A stretch of 64,000 bases of DNA from Lignipirellula cremea (lineage in GTDB: Bacteria > Planctomycetota > Planctomycetia > Pirellulales > Pirellulaceae). The translations under genes and the position numbers were made by a program. Of the stretch, positions 1-8,788 are shown piece after piece. Below the pieces are notes generated by a model, which worked only from the letters and a program-made list of their open reading frames with translations, was not told where the DNA came from and made no database searches. Within the stretch, counting starts at the first letter, position 1. Every line of letters starts with the position of its first letter. The DNA is taken from contig NZ_CP036433.1 in assembly GCF_007751035.1 (NCBI RefSeq), positions 9,467,001 through 9,531,000 of the forward strand. The letters run 5' to 3'.

Positions 1-1
1 C

Positions 2-253
2 GGATGCGCCAATGTGGGCGGCATCTGTATCGGCTGCACGATGCCTGGCTTTCCCGACAAGTTCATGCCGTTTATGGAAGAGCCGCCCGGCGCCCGGCTG
101 TCAACGCAGGCTGTCGTGATGTACGGACGCACGGTCCGCTCGCTGCGTCAGTTCACGCGGGCCTCGATGAACCGGGAACCCGAATGGCGGAGCCGCACCG
201 ACGCCGATCCTGCAGCCGGCTCCCTCGCTTCGCCGGCCGAGTCGACTTCCTGA
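2..253 (+). CDS. [NiFe] hydrogenase small subunit, C-terminal fragment
   Basis: Only the last 83 codons are present; the gene begins before the window. The small subunit carries the Fe-S clusters that take electrons from the Ni-Fe site. The visible part has the distal/medial cluster motif GGICIGCTMPGFPDKFMPF, whose cysteines ligate Fe-S clusters in this family, then a short tail ending near REPEWRSR. There is no C-terminal transmembrane anchor, unlike the membrane-bound uptake enzymes of Group 1d. The tail resembles Group 1h (high-affinity, aerobic) small subunits as I remember them, which is inference. The large subunit follows 85 bases downstream on the same strand, so the two are probably one transcript. 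Confidence 0.9.
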   Translation, partial: GCANVGGICIGCTMPGFPDKFMPFMEEPPGARLSTQAVVMYGRTVRSLRQFTRASMNREPEWRSRTDADPAAGSLASPAESTS

Positions 254-338
254 AATTCCCCGGCGCGCGCTTCCGACCAGGGGAAACACGCGACAGGAAT
301 CATTTCCCTTGCACGCCTGACCCGATACGGCCTGATTG

Positions 339-2129
339 ATGCCTTCGAATCCCCCTGCCGCTCCGACTCGCCTGGTGGAAATGTCCTGGGATCCCATTAC
401 GCGGATCGTCGGCAGCCTGGGCATTCATACGAAGATCGACTTCGCCAACCGGCAGGTCGCGGAGTGCCACAGCACCTCTTCGATTTTTCGCGGCTACAGC
501 GTGTTCATGCGGGGCAAAGACCCGCGCGACGCCCACTTTATCACCAGCCGCATCTGCGGGATCTGCGGGGACAACCACGCCACCTGCGCTTGCTATGCGC
601 AGAACATGGCGTTTGGCGTAAGGCCGCCGCGCCTGGCCGAATGGATCATCAACCTGGGCGAAGCGGCCGAGTACATGTTCGACCATAACCTGTATCAGGA
701 TAACCTGGTCGGGGTCGACTACTGCGAGCAGATCGTCAAGGAAACGAACCCTGGCGTGCTGGTGCTGGCCGAAAACACGCCCGCCCCGCACGGCGATCTG
801 CACGGCTATAAAACCATCGCCGACATCATGCGGGCGCTGAACCCCTTTACGGGTGCGCTCTACCGCGAAGCCCTGCACATGAGCCGTTTGACGCGGGAGA
901 TGTTCTCGCTGATGGAAGGCCGCCATGTGCATCCTTCCCTGCTTTATCCGGGCGGCGTCGGCACAGTCGCCACGGTGCAGCTGTTTACCGATTACCTGGT
1001 GCGGCTGATGAAGTATGTGGAGTTTGTCAAAAGGATCGTCCCCCTGCACGACGACCTGTTTGACTTTTTCTACCAGGCGCTGCCCGGCTATGAAGCGGTC
1101 GGCCAAAGGCGGGTGATGATGGGTTGCTGGGGCTCTTTCAACGACCCCGAAGTGTGCGACTACACCTACGCCCGAATGGCCGAATGGGGCCGGGCCATGT
1201 ACGTCACCCCGGGCATTGTCGTCGACGGCAAGCTGGTTACGACCGATCTGGTCGACATCAACCTGGGCATGCGCATCATGCTGGGCAGCTCGTTCTATCA
1301 GGACTGGCAAGAGCAGGAGAAATTTGTCGACGTCGACCCGCTGGGAAATCCGGTCGACCAGCGACACCCTTGGAACCAGACCACCACGCCCCGCCCGCAG
1401 AAACGCAACTTTGACGACAAGTACACCTGGGTCATGTCGCCGCGGTGGTACGACAAAGAGCAAGGACAGAACCTGGCGCTGGATACGGGCGGCGGACCGC
1501 TGGCCCGGTTATGGATCACGGCCCTGGCCGGCAGGGTGAAATTCGGCACGATCGAAGCGACAGGAACCAGCGTGAAGATCGGGCTGCCGCGCACCACCGG
1601 CCTGCCGGAAACCGAGTTCGAATGGAAGATCCCGGCCTGGAGCAACACGATCGAACGGAACCGAGCGAGAACATACTTCCAAGCCTACTCCGCCGCCGCC
1701 GCCCTGTACTTTGTAGAACAGGCGCTGGCCGAAGTGCATGCGGGCCGCACCCGGACCGCGACCGAGTTCACCGTTCCCGAGAATGCGATCGGCTGCGGTT
1801 TCCACGAAGCGGTCCGCGGCGTGCTGTCGCACCATGTGGTGATCCGCGACGGCAAGATCGCCAACTACCACCCCTACCCGCCCACCTGCTGGAACGCCAG
1901 CCCGCGCGACTCCGAAGGGGTCCCCGGCCCCTACGAAGACGCCGTGCAGAATACGCCGCTGTTTGAAGAGAACAACGAAGCCGATTTCAAAGGCATCGAT
2001 ATCATGCGGACCGTGCGCAGTTTTGACCCATGCCTGCCGTGCGGCGTGCATATGTATCTGGGATCCGGGAAAGAGATCCAGGTGCGGCATACGCCCATGT
2101 TTGGCGGAGCGCCGGGGCCAACGGAATAG
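339..2129 (+). CDS. [NiFe] hydrogenase large subunit, Group 1h-like
   Basis: Catalytic subunit for H2 oxidation. Both nickel-ligand motifs are intact: RICGICGDNH with C73 and C76 near the N-terminus, and DPCLPCGVH with C565 and C568 near the C-terminus. H571 is the usual last residue before protease cleavage and is followed by 25 residues, so a maturation endopeptidase would be needed. It is 596 aa, a normal length for the family. A TTG lies directly before the ATG (336), so the start could be one codon earlier. The sequence around the first motif (TSRICGICGDNHATC) and the SFDPCLPCGVHMYLG ending fit Group 1h enzymes known for scavenging trace H2. No hyp maturation genes lie in the window; they may be upstream. 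Confidence 0.95.
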   Translation: MPSNPPAAPTRLVEMSWDPITRIVGSLGIHTKIDFANRQVAECHSTSSIFRGYSVFMRGKDPRDAHFITSRICGICGDNHATCACYAQNMAFGVRPPRLAEWIINLGEAAEYMFDHNLYQDNLVGVDYCEQIVKETNPGVLVLAENTPAPHGDLHGYKTIADIMRALNPFTGALYREALHMSRLTREMFSLMEGRHVHPSLLYPGGVGTVATVQLFTDYLVRLMKYVEFVKRIVPLHDDLFDFFYQALPGYEAVGQRRVMMGCWGSFNDPEVCDYTYARMAEWGRAMYVTPGIVVDGKLVTTDLVDINLGMRIMLGSSFYQDWQEQEKFVDVDPLGNPVDQRHPWNQTTTPRPQKRNFDDKYTWVMSPRWYDKEQGQNLALDTGGGPLARLWITALAGRVKFGTIEATGTSVKIGLPRTTGLPETEFEWKIPAWSNTIERNRARTYFQAYSAAAALYFVEQALAEVHAGRTRTATEFTVPENAIGCGFHEAVRGVLSHHVVIRDGKIANYHPYPPTCWNASPRDSEGVPGPYEDAVQNTPLFEENNEADFKGIDIMRTVRSFDPCLPCGVHMYLGSGKEIQVRHTPMFGGAPGPTE

Positions 2130-2225
2130 TTATCACGCCCCACGGAAAGAACGGTCCTGCCAAAGACAAAAATCCCTGCTGGCAGGCAAGCGGTACTGAT
2201 ATCGGAAGGCCGGAAGGATCTCGTC

Positions 2226-4118
2226 ATGAGTAGCAATGGAGAAACGCTCGAAATGCTGGCGCGGAGCGGTGCGGCTTCGCCCAATCCGCGCACGATCGAA
2301 GAAGCCGAAGCGATCCTGCAGCAGCTGGCCGGCGCCTTTCTCGATGTCGGTACGCCCGGAAAAAAAAACGCGGCGAATCCGCCCTCCTCAATCAAAACGC
2401 TGTCCACCCTGAAAGAGTTTGACCCAGGCCTGCGGCGTCGCATCGCGGCGGTCCGCGAGTTCCAGGCGGCATATGAAGCAGTGCCCGATGCGCTGCTGGT
2501 CGTCGACGAAGACGGTCGCATTACGCTGGTCAACACCCATCTGGAACGCATGTTTGGCTATCCCCGGTCCGAATTGCTGGGGCAAATGATTGAAATCTTT
2601 GTACCCGAGCGGTTCCGCCCAAATCATCCCGACGCGCGCAACGCGTTTTTCCGCGAACCGCATGTGCGTCCCATGGGCGCTGGCCTGGAACTGTACGGCC
2701 GCCACCGTGACGGACACGACATCCCCGTCGAAATCAGCCTGAGCCCGCTGGGCACCCCCAGCGGGCTGATGGTCGTCGCCACCATCCGCGACCTGTCCAA
2801 ACAGCGACGTATTGAAGCCCAGATCCGCCGCTTTGAAGCCCGCTACCGCACCCTGGTCGAAGGCCTGCCCGCGGTGACTTTTATGGCCGCCCTCGACGAA
2901 GGCTTGAACGAGCTGTACGTCAGCCCGCAGATCGAAACGCTGCTGGGCTTCTCGCAGGAAGAATGGCTGGGCAACCCCATTCTGTGGTACTCGCAACTGC
3001 ATCCCGACGATCGCAAACGCTGGCATACCGAGTTCGCCGTGACCTGCTCAACTGGCAAACCGTTCAACTCCATTTATCGCTTTTACTCCCGCGCCGGAAA
3101 CGTGGTGTGGGTGCATGGCGAAGCGAAAGTCATCCGCGACGAAGCGGGCCGCCCGCTGTTTCTGCAGGGGGTCGCCTTTGACATTACCCAAATGAAGATT
3201 GCCGAAGACCAACTCCGCACGCTGAATCAAACGCTGGAATCGCGTGTCAACGAGCGCACCGCAGAACTCTCCGACGCCAACGACATTCTGCACCTGGAAA
3301 TCCAGGAACGCCAGCGGATCGAAGCCGAAGTCCTTCACATCTACGAAGATCTGGCCCGGGCGCACGAAGAGGCCCTGGCGGCCAATCAAACCAAGAGCCA
3401 GTTCCTGGCTAACATGAGCCACGAACTGCGCACCCCGCTGAACGCCATCATTGGCTACAGCGAACTGCTGCAGCTGCTGGCCGCCCGCAAAAAAGACGAT
3501 ACCTACACGGCCGATCTGGAGCGGATCAACAAGGCCGGCAAGCATCTGCTCGCGCTGATCAACGACATTCTCGATATCTCCAAAATTGAAGCCGGCAAAA
3601 TGCAGCTGGAGCTGGAGATTTTCGCCGTCGGCCCGCTGGCGGAAGAAATTCGCGAAACGTCCGTGCCGCTGGCCCTGAAGAACGAGAATGAACTCCTCGT
3701 GAAGGTGGCCGACAACCTGGGCGTGATTGAAGCCGATATGATCCGGCTGAAACAGTGCCTGCTGAACCTGCTTAGCAACGCCTGCAAGTTCACCGAGAAA
3801 GGGCAGGTTACGCTCTCGGTGAACCAGGTCGCCCATGGCGATCGTGACTGGATCGAGTTCCGCGTGCAGGACTCGGGCATCGGCCTGACCGACGAACAAT
3901 CGGCCCGCCTGTTCCAGCCGTTCACCCAGGCTGACGCCTCCACCACCCGCAAGTTCGGCGGCACCGGCCTGGGCCTCGCCATCACCAAGAAACTTTGCGA
4001 ATCGATGGGCGGCCAGATCAACCTCGAAAGCAAACTCGGCGAAGGCTCCACGTTTACCATTCGCCTGCCCGTTTACATCGCCCCCACAACCGCCGGAGAG
4101 TCAATTTCCGGCCAGTAG
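2226..4118 (+). CDS. Soluble PAS-domain sensor histidine kinase
   Basis: 630 aa with no transmembrane segment, so a cytoplasmic sensor. Order: an N-terminal helical region, PAS 1 at about 75-195, PAS 2 at about 200-325, a coiled coil at about 325-385, HisKA with the H-box NMSHELRTP (phospho-acceptor H399), and a HATPase domain. The ATPase boxes are intact: N518 in NLLSNACKF, DSGIGL from D549, and GGTGLGL at 578-584. No receiver domain is attached and no response regulator is adjacent. GGAAGGA a few bases before the ATG is a good ribosome site. It follows the hydrogenase large subunit by 96 bases on the same strand, so it may report redox or energy state and control that operon; this link is inference. 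Confidence 0.9.
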   Translation: MSSNGETLEMLARSGAASPNPRTIEEAEAILQQLAGAFLDVGTPGKKNAANPPSSIKTLSTLKEFDPGLRRRIAAVREFQAAYEAVPDALLVVDEDGRITLVNTHLERMFGYPRSELLGQMIEIFVPERFRPNHPDARNAFFREPHVRPMGAGLELYGRHRDGHDIPVEISLSPLGTPSGLMVVATIRDLSKQRRIEAQIRRFEARYRTLVEGLPAVTFMAALDEGLNELYVSPQIETLLGFSQEEWLGNPILWYSQLHPDDRKRWHTEFAVTCSTGKPFNSIYRFYSRAGNVVWVHGEAKVIRDEAGRPLFLQGVAFDITQMKIAEDQLRTLNQTLESRVNERTAELSDANDILHLEIQERQRIEAEVLHIYEDLARAHEEALAANQTKSQFLANMSHELRTPLNAIIGYSELLQLLAARKKDDTYTADLERINKAGKHLLALINDILDISKIEAGKMQLELEIFAVGPLAEEIRETSVPLALKNENELLVKVADNLGVIEADMIRLKQCLLNLLSNACKFTEKGQVTLSVNQVAHGDRDWIEFRVQDSGIGLTDEQSARLFQPFTQADASTTRKFGGTGLGLAITKKLCESMGGQINLESKLGEGSTFTIRLPVYIAPTTAGESISGQ

Positions 4119-4248
4119 CCGAAGTCCCAGACTTTGGACGCCGTAGCCTCTCGGAGCAACGGCCAAGCTGTGGCGAGTTCGGCTACGGCTTTCTACGACC
4201 GCCCTGGTGAATTCTCTGCTTTGATTCGATCGCGTTTCGTTGCGACCG

Positions 4249-5169
4249 CTATGAGACCAGGTTGTTGTAGCTTTGGCGATGGGCTTCCACCGCCGTCAGC
4301 AAGCGGGAGGACTTCGCCTCGACCGCCTGCTCCAGCACCAGGTGCGGCCGGTTGTCGTGTTTCGCCAGCACCTTCAACAATCGGGCGTAATCAATATCGC
4401 CCTGCATCGCAAAGGCTTCGTCCCACACGCCGCCGGTCGACTGCCGCAAATGCAGCTCTACAATCCGTTCCTGGTAGTGCGCCAGCGCGTCGAACACGGC
4501 CACTTCGGAATCGCCGCAACCGCGGAACACCCAGTGCGCGTCGAGACAAAACTTCACGTGCTCTGGACTCGTCGCTGTCAGCATGTGATGGAACTCACGG
4601 GCGCCGGCCCGCAGCTCGGCATCGTGGTTGTGATACGCCAGCGTCAGACCGCGGTCCCGCAGCTCGCGGCCCAGCTGATCGAGCGAACGGGCCTGCAGCC
4701 GCAACTGCTCGTCGGTTTTGTTCTCGGCCCCGCCCCAGCGCACAGGCGACGGATTGGTGACGATGATTTTGACGCCCGCCTGCGCTGCGGCATCGGCGAT
4801 CGCCAACACCTGGGCGATGCTGCTTTTGGTTTGCGCCGGATCATGCAGCGTGCTGTTGACATAGATCGACGACATGACGAGGCCATGCTTCTGCAGCCGA
4901 TCGACCAGACCTTCGAACTCGCCGGGCTGGTCGATGATCGGTTCATAGCCGGTGATGCCCGTTCTGGCGATCTCCGCCAGCAACGCATTGGAGTGCAGCA
5001 CCAGGGGCTGGCCTTCTCTGCGGGCGAACGTCGACCAGGGATAGGTATTCGTCGCGACTTGCGGCTTGTCGGCGCCGGCAGCCTCGGCCGCGTGGAGCAG
5101 CGACTGCAGCATGGGGGCGGTCGCCGCCGCCGCCAGGGCTCCCAGGGTTTCGCGTCGGGAAAATTTCAT
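4249..5169 (-). CDS. Tat-exported sugar phosphate isomerase/epimerase-like TIM-barrel protein
   Basis: 306 aa. The N-terminus has a twin-arginine signal (SRRETLGALAAAATAPM) followed by a hydrophobic stretch and an Ala-rich cleavage region, so the product is probably exported folded. The remainder matches the xylose-isomerase-like/AP-endonuclease-2 TIM barrel. Typical landmarks are an Asn-rich strand end (IIVTNPSP), the YHNHDAE loop, the CLDAHW strand with a metal-type Asp/His, and a late ELHLRQ strand. These enzymes isomerise or epimerise sugars or cyclitols; the substrate cannot be read from the sequence. It is convergent with the histidine kinase and divergent from the GntR regulator, and sits near a Gfo/Idh/MocA gene, a common pairing in sugar catabolism. 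Confidence 0.85.
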   Translation of the reverse strand: MKFSRRETLGALAAAATAPMLQSLLHAAEAAGADKPQVATNTYPWSTFARREGQPLVLHSNALLAEIARTGITGYEPIIDQPGEFEGLVDRLQKHGLVMSSIYVNSTLHDPAQTKSSIAQVLAIADAAAQAGVKIIVTNPSPVRWGGAENKTDEQLRLQARSLDQLGRELRDRGLTLAYHNHDAELRAGAREFHHMLTATSPEHVKFCLDAHWVFRGCGDSEVAVFDALAHYQERIVELHLRQSTGGVWDEAFAMQGDIDYARLLKVLAKHDNRPHLVLEQAVEAKSSRLLTAVEAHRQSYNNLVS

Positions 5170-5279
5170 CGGTCGGCCTCAAGGAAGGAAGCAAGCGTCA
5201 AAAAGAAAGGCCAGGCAATCGGTCCGGCCCTGGCGTCCAGGTTAGTCGCCTTTCGCAGTCAACGCGAGAAGAACGACCC

Positions 5280-6173
5280 GTGCGACCCGTTGCGAGGGCC
5301 AGGCGGATATCGTATAGTGGCTTAGCCACTGGTGCAAGTCTGCCCACGGCCTGTATCGCGATTCGGCACTGCGGAATCGCCTGTTGCGGGAGCCGAACGA
5401 TCGATACCCATCTGCAGCGAAACCCCGTTTATCAGCAGCTGAACGAGCGACTCCGCGCGTCGCTGGGCGGGGAGTACCAGTGCGGCGACAAGTTCCTCAC
5501 GGAACGGGAAATCAGCGAGCAGTTCGCCGTCAGTCGCGCCACGGCCAACAAGGCGCTCGCCAGCCTGGTGTCGGAAGGGCTGCTCGAATTCCGCCGCGGC
5601 GTCGGCACCTTTGTCCGGCGGGACATCATCAATTACGACCTGCGCTCGCTGGTCAGCTTCACCGAAAAAGCCAAGGCCGCCGGCAAAACGCCTGGCACCC
5701 AGTTGACGGTGTTTCAAAAAACGGTCGCGGCTGAAGTCGACCCGCTGGTGCAACAGGCCCTGGGCGTGGCGGCCGACGCTCCCCTGTGGGAGATGGAACG
5801 GCTGCGACTGGCCGACGGATCGCCCGTGATTCTGGAACGCCGTTTCGTGGCGGCGGAGCACTGCCCGCGACTGACCCGCACCCAGGCCCGCGGCGGGTTG
5901 TACCGGGCGTTTACCGAAGCGCACGGGCTGCAGGTCGCCGGCGCCGACGAGATCCTCCGCGCCGTCGCGCTCCAGCCGGAAGAAGCCCAAAGCCTGGGCG
6001 TGCCGGCCCAGTCGCCAGCGCTCGAGGTGGTGGCGGTCGGCTTCCTGGAAGACCGTTCCGCCCTGTGGTGGGAACGAACGCTCTACCGGGGCGACCAGTA
6101 CGAATTTCACAGCCGGCTGGGCCCGATCCAATCGGCCACCCCGCCCCGCGGCAAACTCCGCCAGGCAGACTGA
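5280..6173 (+). CDS. GntR/HutC-family transcriptional regulator with UTRA domain
   Basis: An N-terminal winged helix (from about NPVYQQLNERLR, with the EREISEQFAVSRATANKAL recognition segment and the GVGTFV wing) is followed by a UTRA effector domain ending in the YRGDQYEF motif. Such proteins repress sugar or amino-acid genes until a ligand binds. The coordinates use the GTG at 5280, but the first 40 or so residues do not look like the family. The conserved part begins at about 5409, and a promoter-like sequence and a palindrome lie inside the extension. The true start is therefore probably downstream, perhaps a rare ATC or CTG around 5400-5412. Likely targets are its own promoter and the neighbouring sugar genes. 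Confidence 0.85.
   Translation: MRPVARARRISYSGLATGASLPTACIAIRHCGIACCGSRTIDTHLQRNPVYQQLNERLRASLGGEYQCGDKFLTEREISEQFAVSRATANKALASLVSEGLLEFRRGVGTFVRRDIINYDLRSLVSFTEKAKAAGKTPGTQLTVFQKTVAAEVDPLVQQALGVAADAPLWEMERLRLADGSPVILERRFVAAEHCPRLTRTQARGGLYRAFTEAHGLQVAGADEILRAVALQPEEAQSLGVPAQSPALEVVAVGFLEDRSALWWERTLYRGDQYEFHSRLGPIQSATPPRGKLRQAD
5290..5318 (+). promoter_or_regulatory. Putative sigma70-type promoter for the GntR gene
   Basis: TTGCGA (5290-5295) and TATAGT (5313-5318) are separated by 17 bases, a good sigma70 arrangement. The -10 overlaps the palindrome at 5316-5330. This places transcription start near 5325, downstream of the GTG at 5280 that opens the longest reading frame. Confidence 0.45.
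5316..5330. promoter_or_regulatory. Perfect palindrome AGTGGC-TTA-GCCACT, putative operator
   Basis: Six-base arms with a 3-base spacer, sitting on the -10 region of the putative GntR promoter. Its position suits autoregulation by the GntR protein, and it could also act on the divergent TIM-barrel gene. Binding is inferred. Confidence 0.45.
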
Positions 6174-6200
6174 CACGCTGTGCAGAAGAAGATCGCTGGC

Positions 6201-6275
6201 AAAAAAGTCCGTCGACTTTTACTCCGCAAAACAACGCGTACTTTTACGGAGTGAAAGTCGGCTGTCCGACGTCTG
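6201..6275. repeat. Dispersed palindromic repeat, copy 1
   Basis: Arms at 6211-6226 and 6247-6262 pair at 14 of 16 positions (GTCGACTTTTACTCCG against CGGAGTGAAAGTCGGC) around a loop containing ACGCGTAC. The same design recurs at 55838-55888 and, in degenerate form, at 16989-17043 and 55940-55974. It fills most of the gap between the GntR gene and the oxidoreductase gene. Confidence 0.7.
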
Positions 6276-6362
6276 CTCTTTTTCCATACGAAGTACCAGA
6301 ATCCAGCGGCGATTCCCCTCACGTTGCTAACTTCCTCCCTTCTTTCCCCAGGAACAGATCGC

Positions 6363-7526
6363 ATGTCGAAGCCCTTTGCTGCGGCAGTTGTTGGCGCCGG
6401 ATTCATCGGGCCCGTGCATGTCGAAGGCCTTCTGCGCGCCGGCGTGCATGTAACGGGCATCGTCGGCTCCTCGCCCGAAAAATCCCAGGCGGCCGCCCAG
6501 TCGCTGGGCTTGCCCCGCGGGTATGCCTCGCTGGACGAAGTGCTGGCCGATGATCGCGTCGATGTGGTGCACCTGGCGACGCCCAATCGCTTGCACTTTG
6601 AACAGGCGTCGGCCGTATTGCGGGCCGGCAAGCATGTGTTGTGTGAGAAGCCGCTGGCGATGGACTCGCGCGAATCGGCGGAGCTGGTCCGCCTGGCCGC
6701 CGACAGCCAGCGGGCCGCCGGCGTGGCGTACAACATACGCTTCTATCCGTTATGCCAGGAAGCGGCCGCCCAGGTGCAGGCGGGCGACCTGGGCGACGTG
6801 CTGCATGTCAACGGCTCGTACGTGCAGGACTGGCTGCTGCACCCGACCGACTTCAACTGGCGGGTGCTGGCCGAAGCCGGCGGCGAACTGCGGGCCGTGG
6901 CCGACATTGGCACGCACTGGCTCGATCTGACACAGTTCATTACGGGGCAGAAAGTGACGGCCGTTTGCGCCGACCTGCAGACCGTACATGCGCAGCGGCA
7001 GCGTCCCACCGGCCCGACGGATACGTTCTCCGGCAAGGGAAAACGGCCCGTCGCCGCAGAGCCAATCGCCATTGATACCGAAGACGCCGGCTGCGTGCTG
7101 CTCAAATTCGCCAACGGCGCCCGGGGCTCGCTGCAGGTTTCGCAAACCACGGCGGGACGGAAGAACTGCCTGCGGTTTGAAATCGCCGGCAGCCGCCAGA
7201 CGTTTGCCTGGAACAGCGAGCAGCCGAACGCCATCTGGATCGGGCGACGCGACCAGGCGAATGAATCGCTGATCCGCGACCCGGCCCTGCTGGGCGAGGC
7301 GGCCCGCCAGTACGCGACTTATCCGGGCGGGCACAACGAAGGCTTCCCGGACACCTTCAAGCAGCTGTTCCGCGCGTTCTATGGATACCTGGCGGCCGGC
7401 GACCTGACGGCGTCCCCGCCCTTTCCCACGTTCTCTGACGGACATCGCGAGATCCTGCTGTGTGAAGCGATCCTGCAGAGCCATCGCCAGCAAGCCTGGG
7501 TTGAAGTGGCGCCCGACGGCTGCTGA
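6363..7526 (+). CDS. Gfo/Idh/MocA-family NAD(P)-dependent oxidoreductase
   Basis: 387 aa from the ATG at 6363, which lies just after an AGGAA-containing leader. The N-terminal Rossmann fold shows GAGFIG at residues 11-16 and the family signature CEKPLA (E95, K96, P97). The second half is the alpha/beta C-terminal domain, with a catalytic-type His in the DIGTHWLDL segment. Members oxidise or epimerise sugars, inositols and related polyols using a nicotinamide cofactor. It lies 190 bases after the GntR regulator on the same strand and 160 bases before deoC. The substrate is not readable. There is no signal peptide, so it is cytoplasmic. Confidence 0.92.
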   Translation: MSKPFAAAVVGAGFIGPVHVEGLLRAGVHVTGIVGSSPEKSQAAAQSLGLPRGYASLDEVLADDRVDVVHLATPNRLHFEQASAVLRAGKHVLCEKPLAMDSRESAELVRLAADSQRAAGVAYNIRFYPLCQEAAAQVQAGDLGDVLHVNGSYVQDWLLHPTDFNWRVLAEAGGELRAVADIGTHWLDLTQFITGQKVTAVCADLQTVHAQRQRPTGPTDTFSGKGKRPVAAEPIAIDTEDAGCVLLKFANGARGSLQVSQTTAGRKNCLRFEIAGSRQTFAWNSEQPNAIWIGRRDQANESLIRDPALLGEAARQYATYPGGHNEGFPDTFKQLFRAFYGYLAAGDLTASPPFPTFSDGHREILLCEAILQSHRQQAWVEVAPDGC

Positions 7527-7534
7527 ACGTCTGT

Positions 7535-7580
7535 GCTTTGTCCGGCTGCTTTGTCCGGCTGCTTTGTCCGGCTGCTTTGT
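7535..7580 (+). repeat. 13-bp tandem repeat GCTTTGTCCGGCT, three exact copies plus a partial
   Basis: Exact units at 7535-7547, 7548-7560 and 7561-7573, then GCTTTGT at 7574-7580. The array begins nine bases after the oxidoreductase stop and precedes the deoC leader. Confidence 0.9.
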
Positions 7581-7614
7581 GCTCGCTGCTTCGCGATCAC
7601 CCCGTTCGCTATCA

Positions 7615-7627
7615 TGTCACTGTGACA
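7615..7627. promoter_or_regulatory. Perfect palindrome TGTCAC-T-GTGACA upstream of deoC
   Basis: Six-base arms around one base, 60 bases before the deoC ATG. The size and symmetry suit a dimeric repressor site; which protein binds is unknown. Confidence 0.4.
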
Positions 7628-7687
7628 GCTTGCGACACTACCACATCTTTCGTTCTCAACATTCCGCCTTTTGACGAGATCCTGACC

Positions 7688-8413
7688 ATGTCTGATTTTA
7701 CGTATGAAGACGTCGCCAAAATGATTGACCACTCGCTGCTCAATCCGACCTTGAGCCGCGATGACCTGGAAGCGGGAATCCAGCTGGCCCTGGCGTACGA
7801 TGTCGCCAGTGTTTGCATTCTGCCGTACTATCTGAAAACCTGTTCCGAGCGGCTCGCCGGCAGCACGGTCAAGGCGTCGACCACCATCGGTTTTCCGCAC
7901 GGCGGGCACACGACCGCGATCAAGCGGGCCGAAGCCGAACAGGCCGTGGCCGACGGCTGCCAGGAGCTGGATATGGTCGTCAACATTTCACAGGTGCTCA
8001 GCGGCGACTGGGACTACGTACGGCAGGATATCGCCGCCGTGATTGAGGTCGCGCATGCGGCCGGCCAAAAGGTCAAAGTGATCTTCGAGAACTGCTATCT
8101 GAACGACGAACAGAAGATTCGCCTGTGCGAAATCTGCACCGAGCTGAAAGCCGACTGGGTCAAGACATCAACCGGCTACGGCACAGGCGGAGCGACGCAC
8201 GCCGACCTGGAACTGATGCGCAAGCATGCCGGCGCCGAGGTTCAGGTCAAGGCGGCCGGCGGAGTCCGCGATCTGGACGCCCTGCTGGCCGTGCGAGAAC
8301 TGGGCGTCACCCGCTGCGGCGCCAGCCGGACCAGCGACATGCTTAACGAAGCCCGCACCCGACTGGGCCTGTCGCCCATTACGGCCGTCGCCAGCGGCAA
8401 TGCGGGCTATTAA
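7688..8413 (+). CDS. deoC: Deoxyribose-phosphate aldolase
   Basis: Splits 2-deoxy-D-ribose 5-phosphate into glyceraldehyde 3-phosphate and acetaldehyde, a step in deoxynucleoside salvage. All catalytic residues are present: Schiff-base K159 in VKTSTGY, proton-relay K188 in VKAAGG, and D95 in ELDMVVN. At 241 aa it is typical of the short bacterial form. The ATG at 7688 was chosen because homology begins immediately after it (FTYEDVAKMIDHSLL); the open frame upstream crosses the tandem repeats. No other deo genes are adjacent, so here it may work with the preceding sugar oxidoreductase rather than in a nucleoside operon. Confidence 0.97.
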   Translation: MSDFTYEDVAKMIDHSLLNPTLSRDDLEAGIQLALAYDVASVCILPYYLKTCSERLAGSTVKASTTIGFPHGGHTTAIKRAEAEQAVADGCQELDMVVNISQVLSGDWDYVRQDIAAVIEVAHAAGQKVKVIFENCYLNDEQKIRLCEICTELKADWVKTSTGYGTGGATHADLELMRKHAGAEVQVKAAGGVRDLDALLAVRELGVTRCGASRTSDMLNEARTRLGLSPITAVASGNAGY

Positions 8414-8788
8414 TCCGGCCTGGCAGGGTTGCTCCGGCTCAAAAAACCAGGCAAGCCCGCGGAACGTCGTCCCGCAAGGCGGATGACAACAGCAGCGTCC
8501 TGCGGCAAGACCCAGGACGACCCGTTCGATGCCCGCGCCTCGGACGAATCCGTTCGCTGGCGGGTTCAAATCGGCCTGCTGCCGCCTGGTCGACCTTCTT
8601 CTTGCCTCCCGCGCGGCGGGAGGCCTTCCACACCGAGGCTCCCGAGCTTGAGGGAGCCTTTGCCCGTATCGAACGTGCCACGGGGAGCGACGGCTGGCTC
8701 CTTGTTTCGCGCTAGCAAGTGCTTCTTGCTAGCGGAGCCTGCCCTGATGCCTGGCAGGCGTTCTTGCCAAACGCCGCCCTGGCTGGGG
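8414..8788. other. Hairpin-rich intergenic region
   Basis: No convincing gene. Four strong hairpins lie in 155 bases: 8604-8624 (9-bp stem, 3-base loop), 8636-8659 (8-bp stem, AGGCTCCC), 8711-8733 (9-bp stem GCTAGCAAG, 5-base loop) and 8737-8759 (7-bp stem GCCTGCC). The region separates the convergent deoC and Cys-rich genes, so one or more may terminate transcription, but none has a long T-run. Confidence 0.7.

Noticed and set aside
300-1463. Long antisense open frame over the hydrogenase large subunit
   Set aside because: It is a GC-rich shadow; both nickel motifs are on the + frame.
4273-5325. Long + strand frame over the TIM-barrel gene
   Set aside because: No family features, and it opposes a clear Tat-signal protein.
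8559-8585. tRNA-like GGGTTCAAATC segment
   Set aside because: No acceptor, D or anticodon arm can be paired around it.
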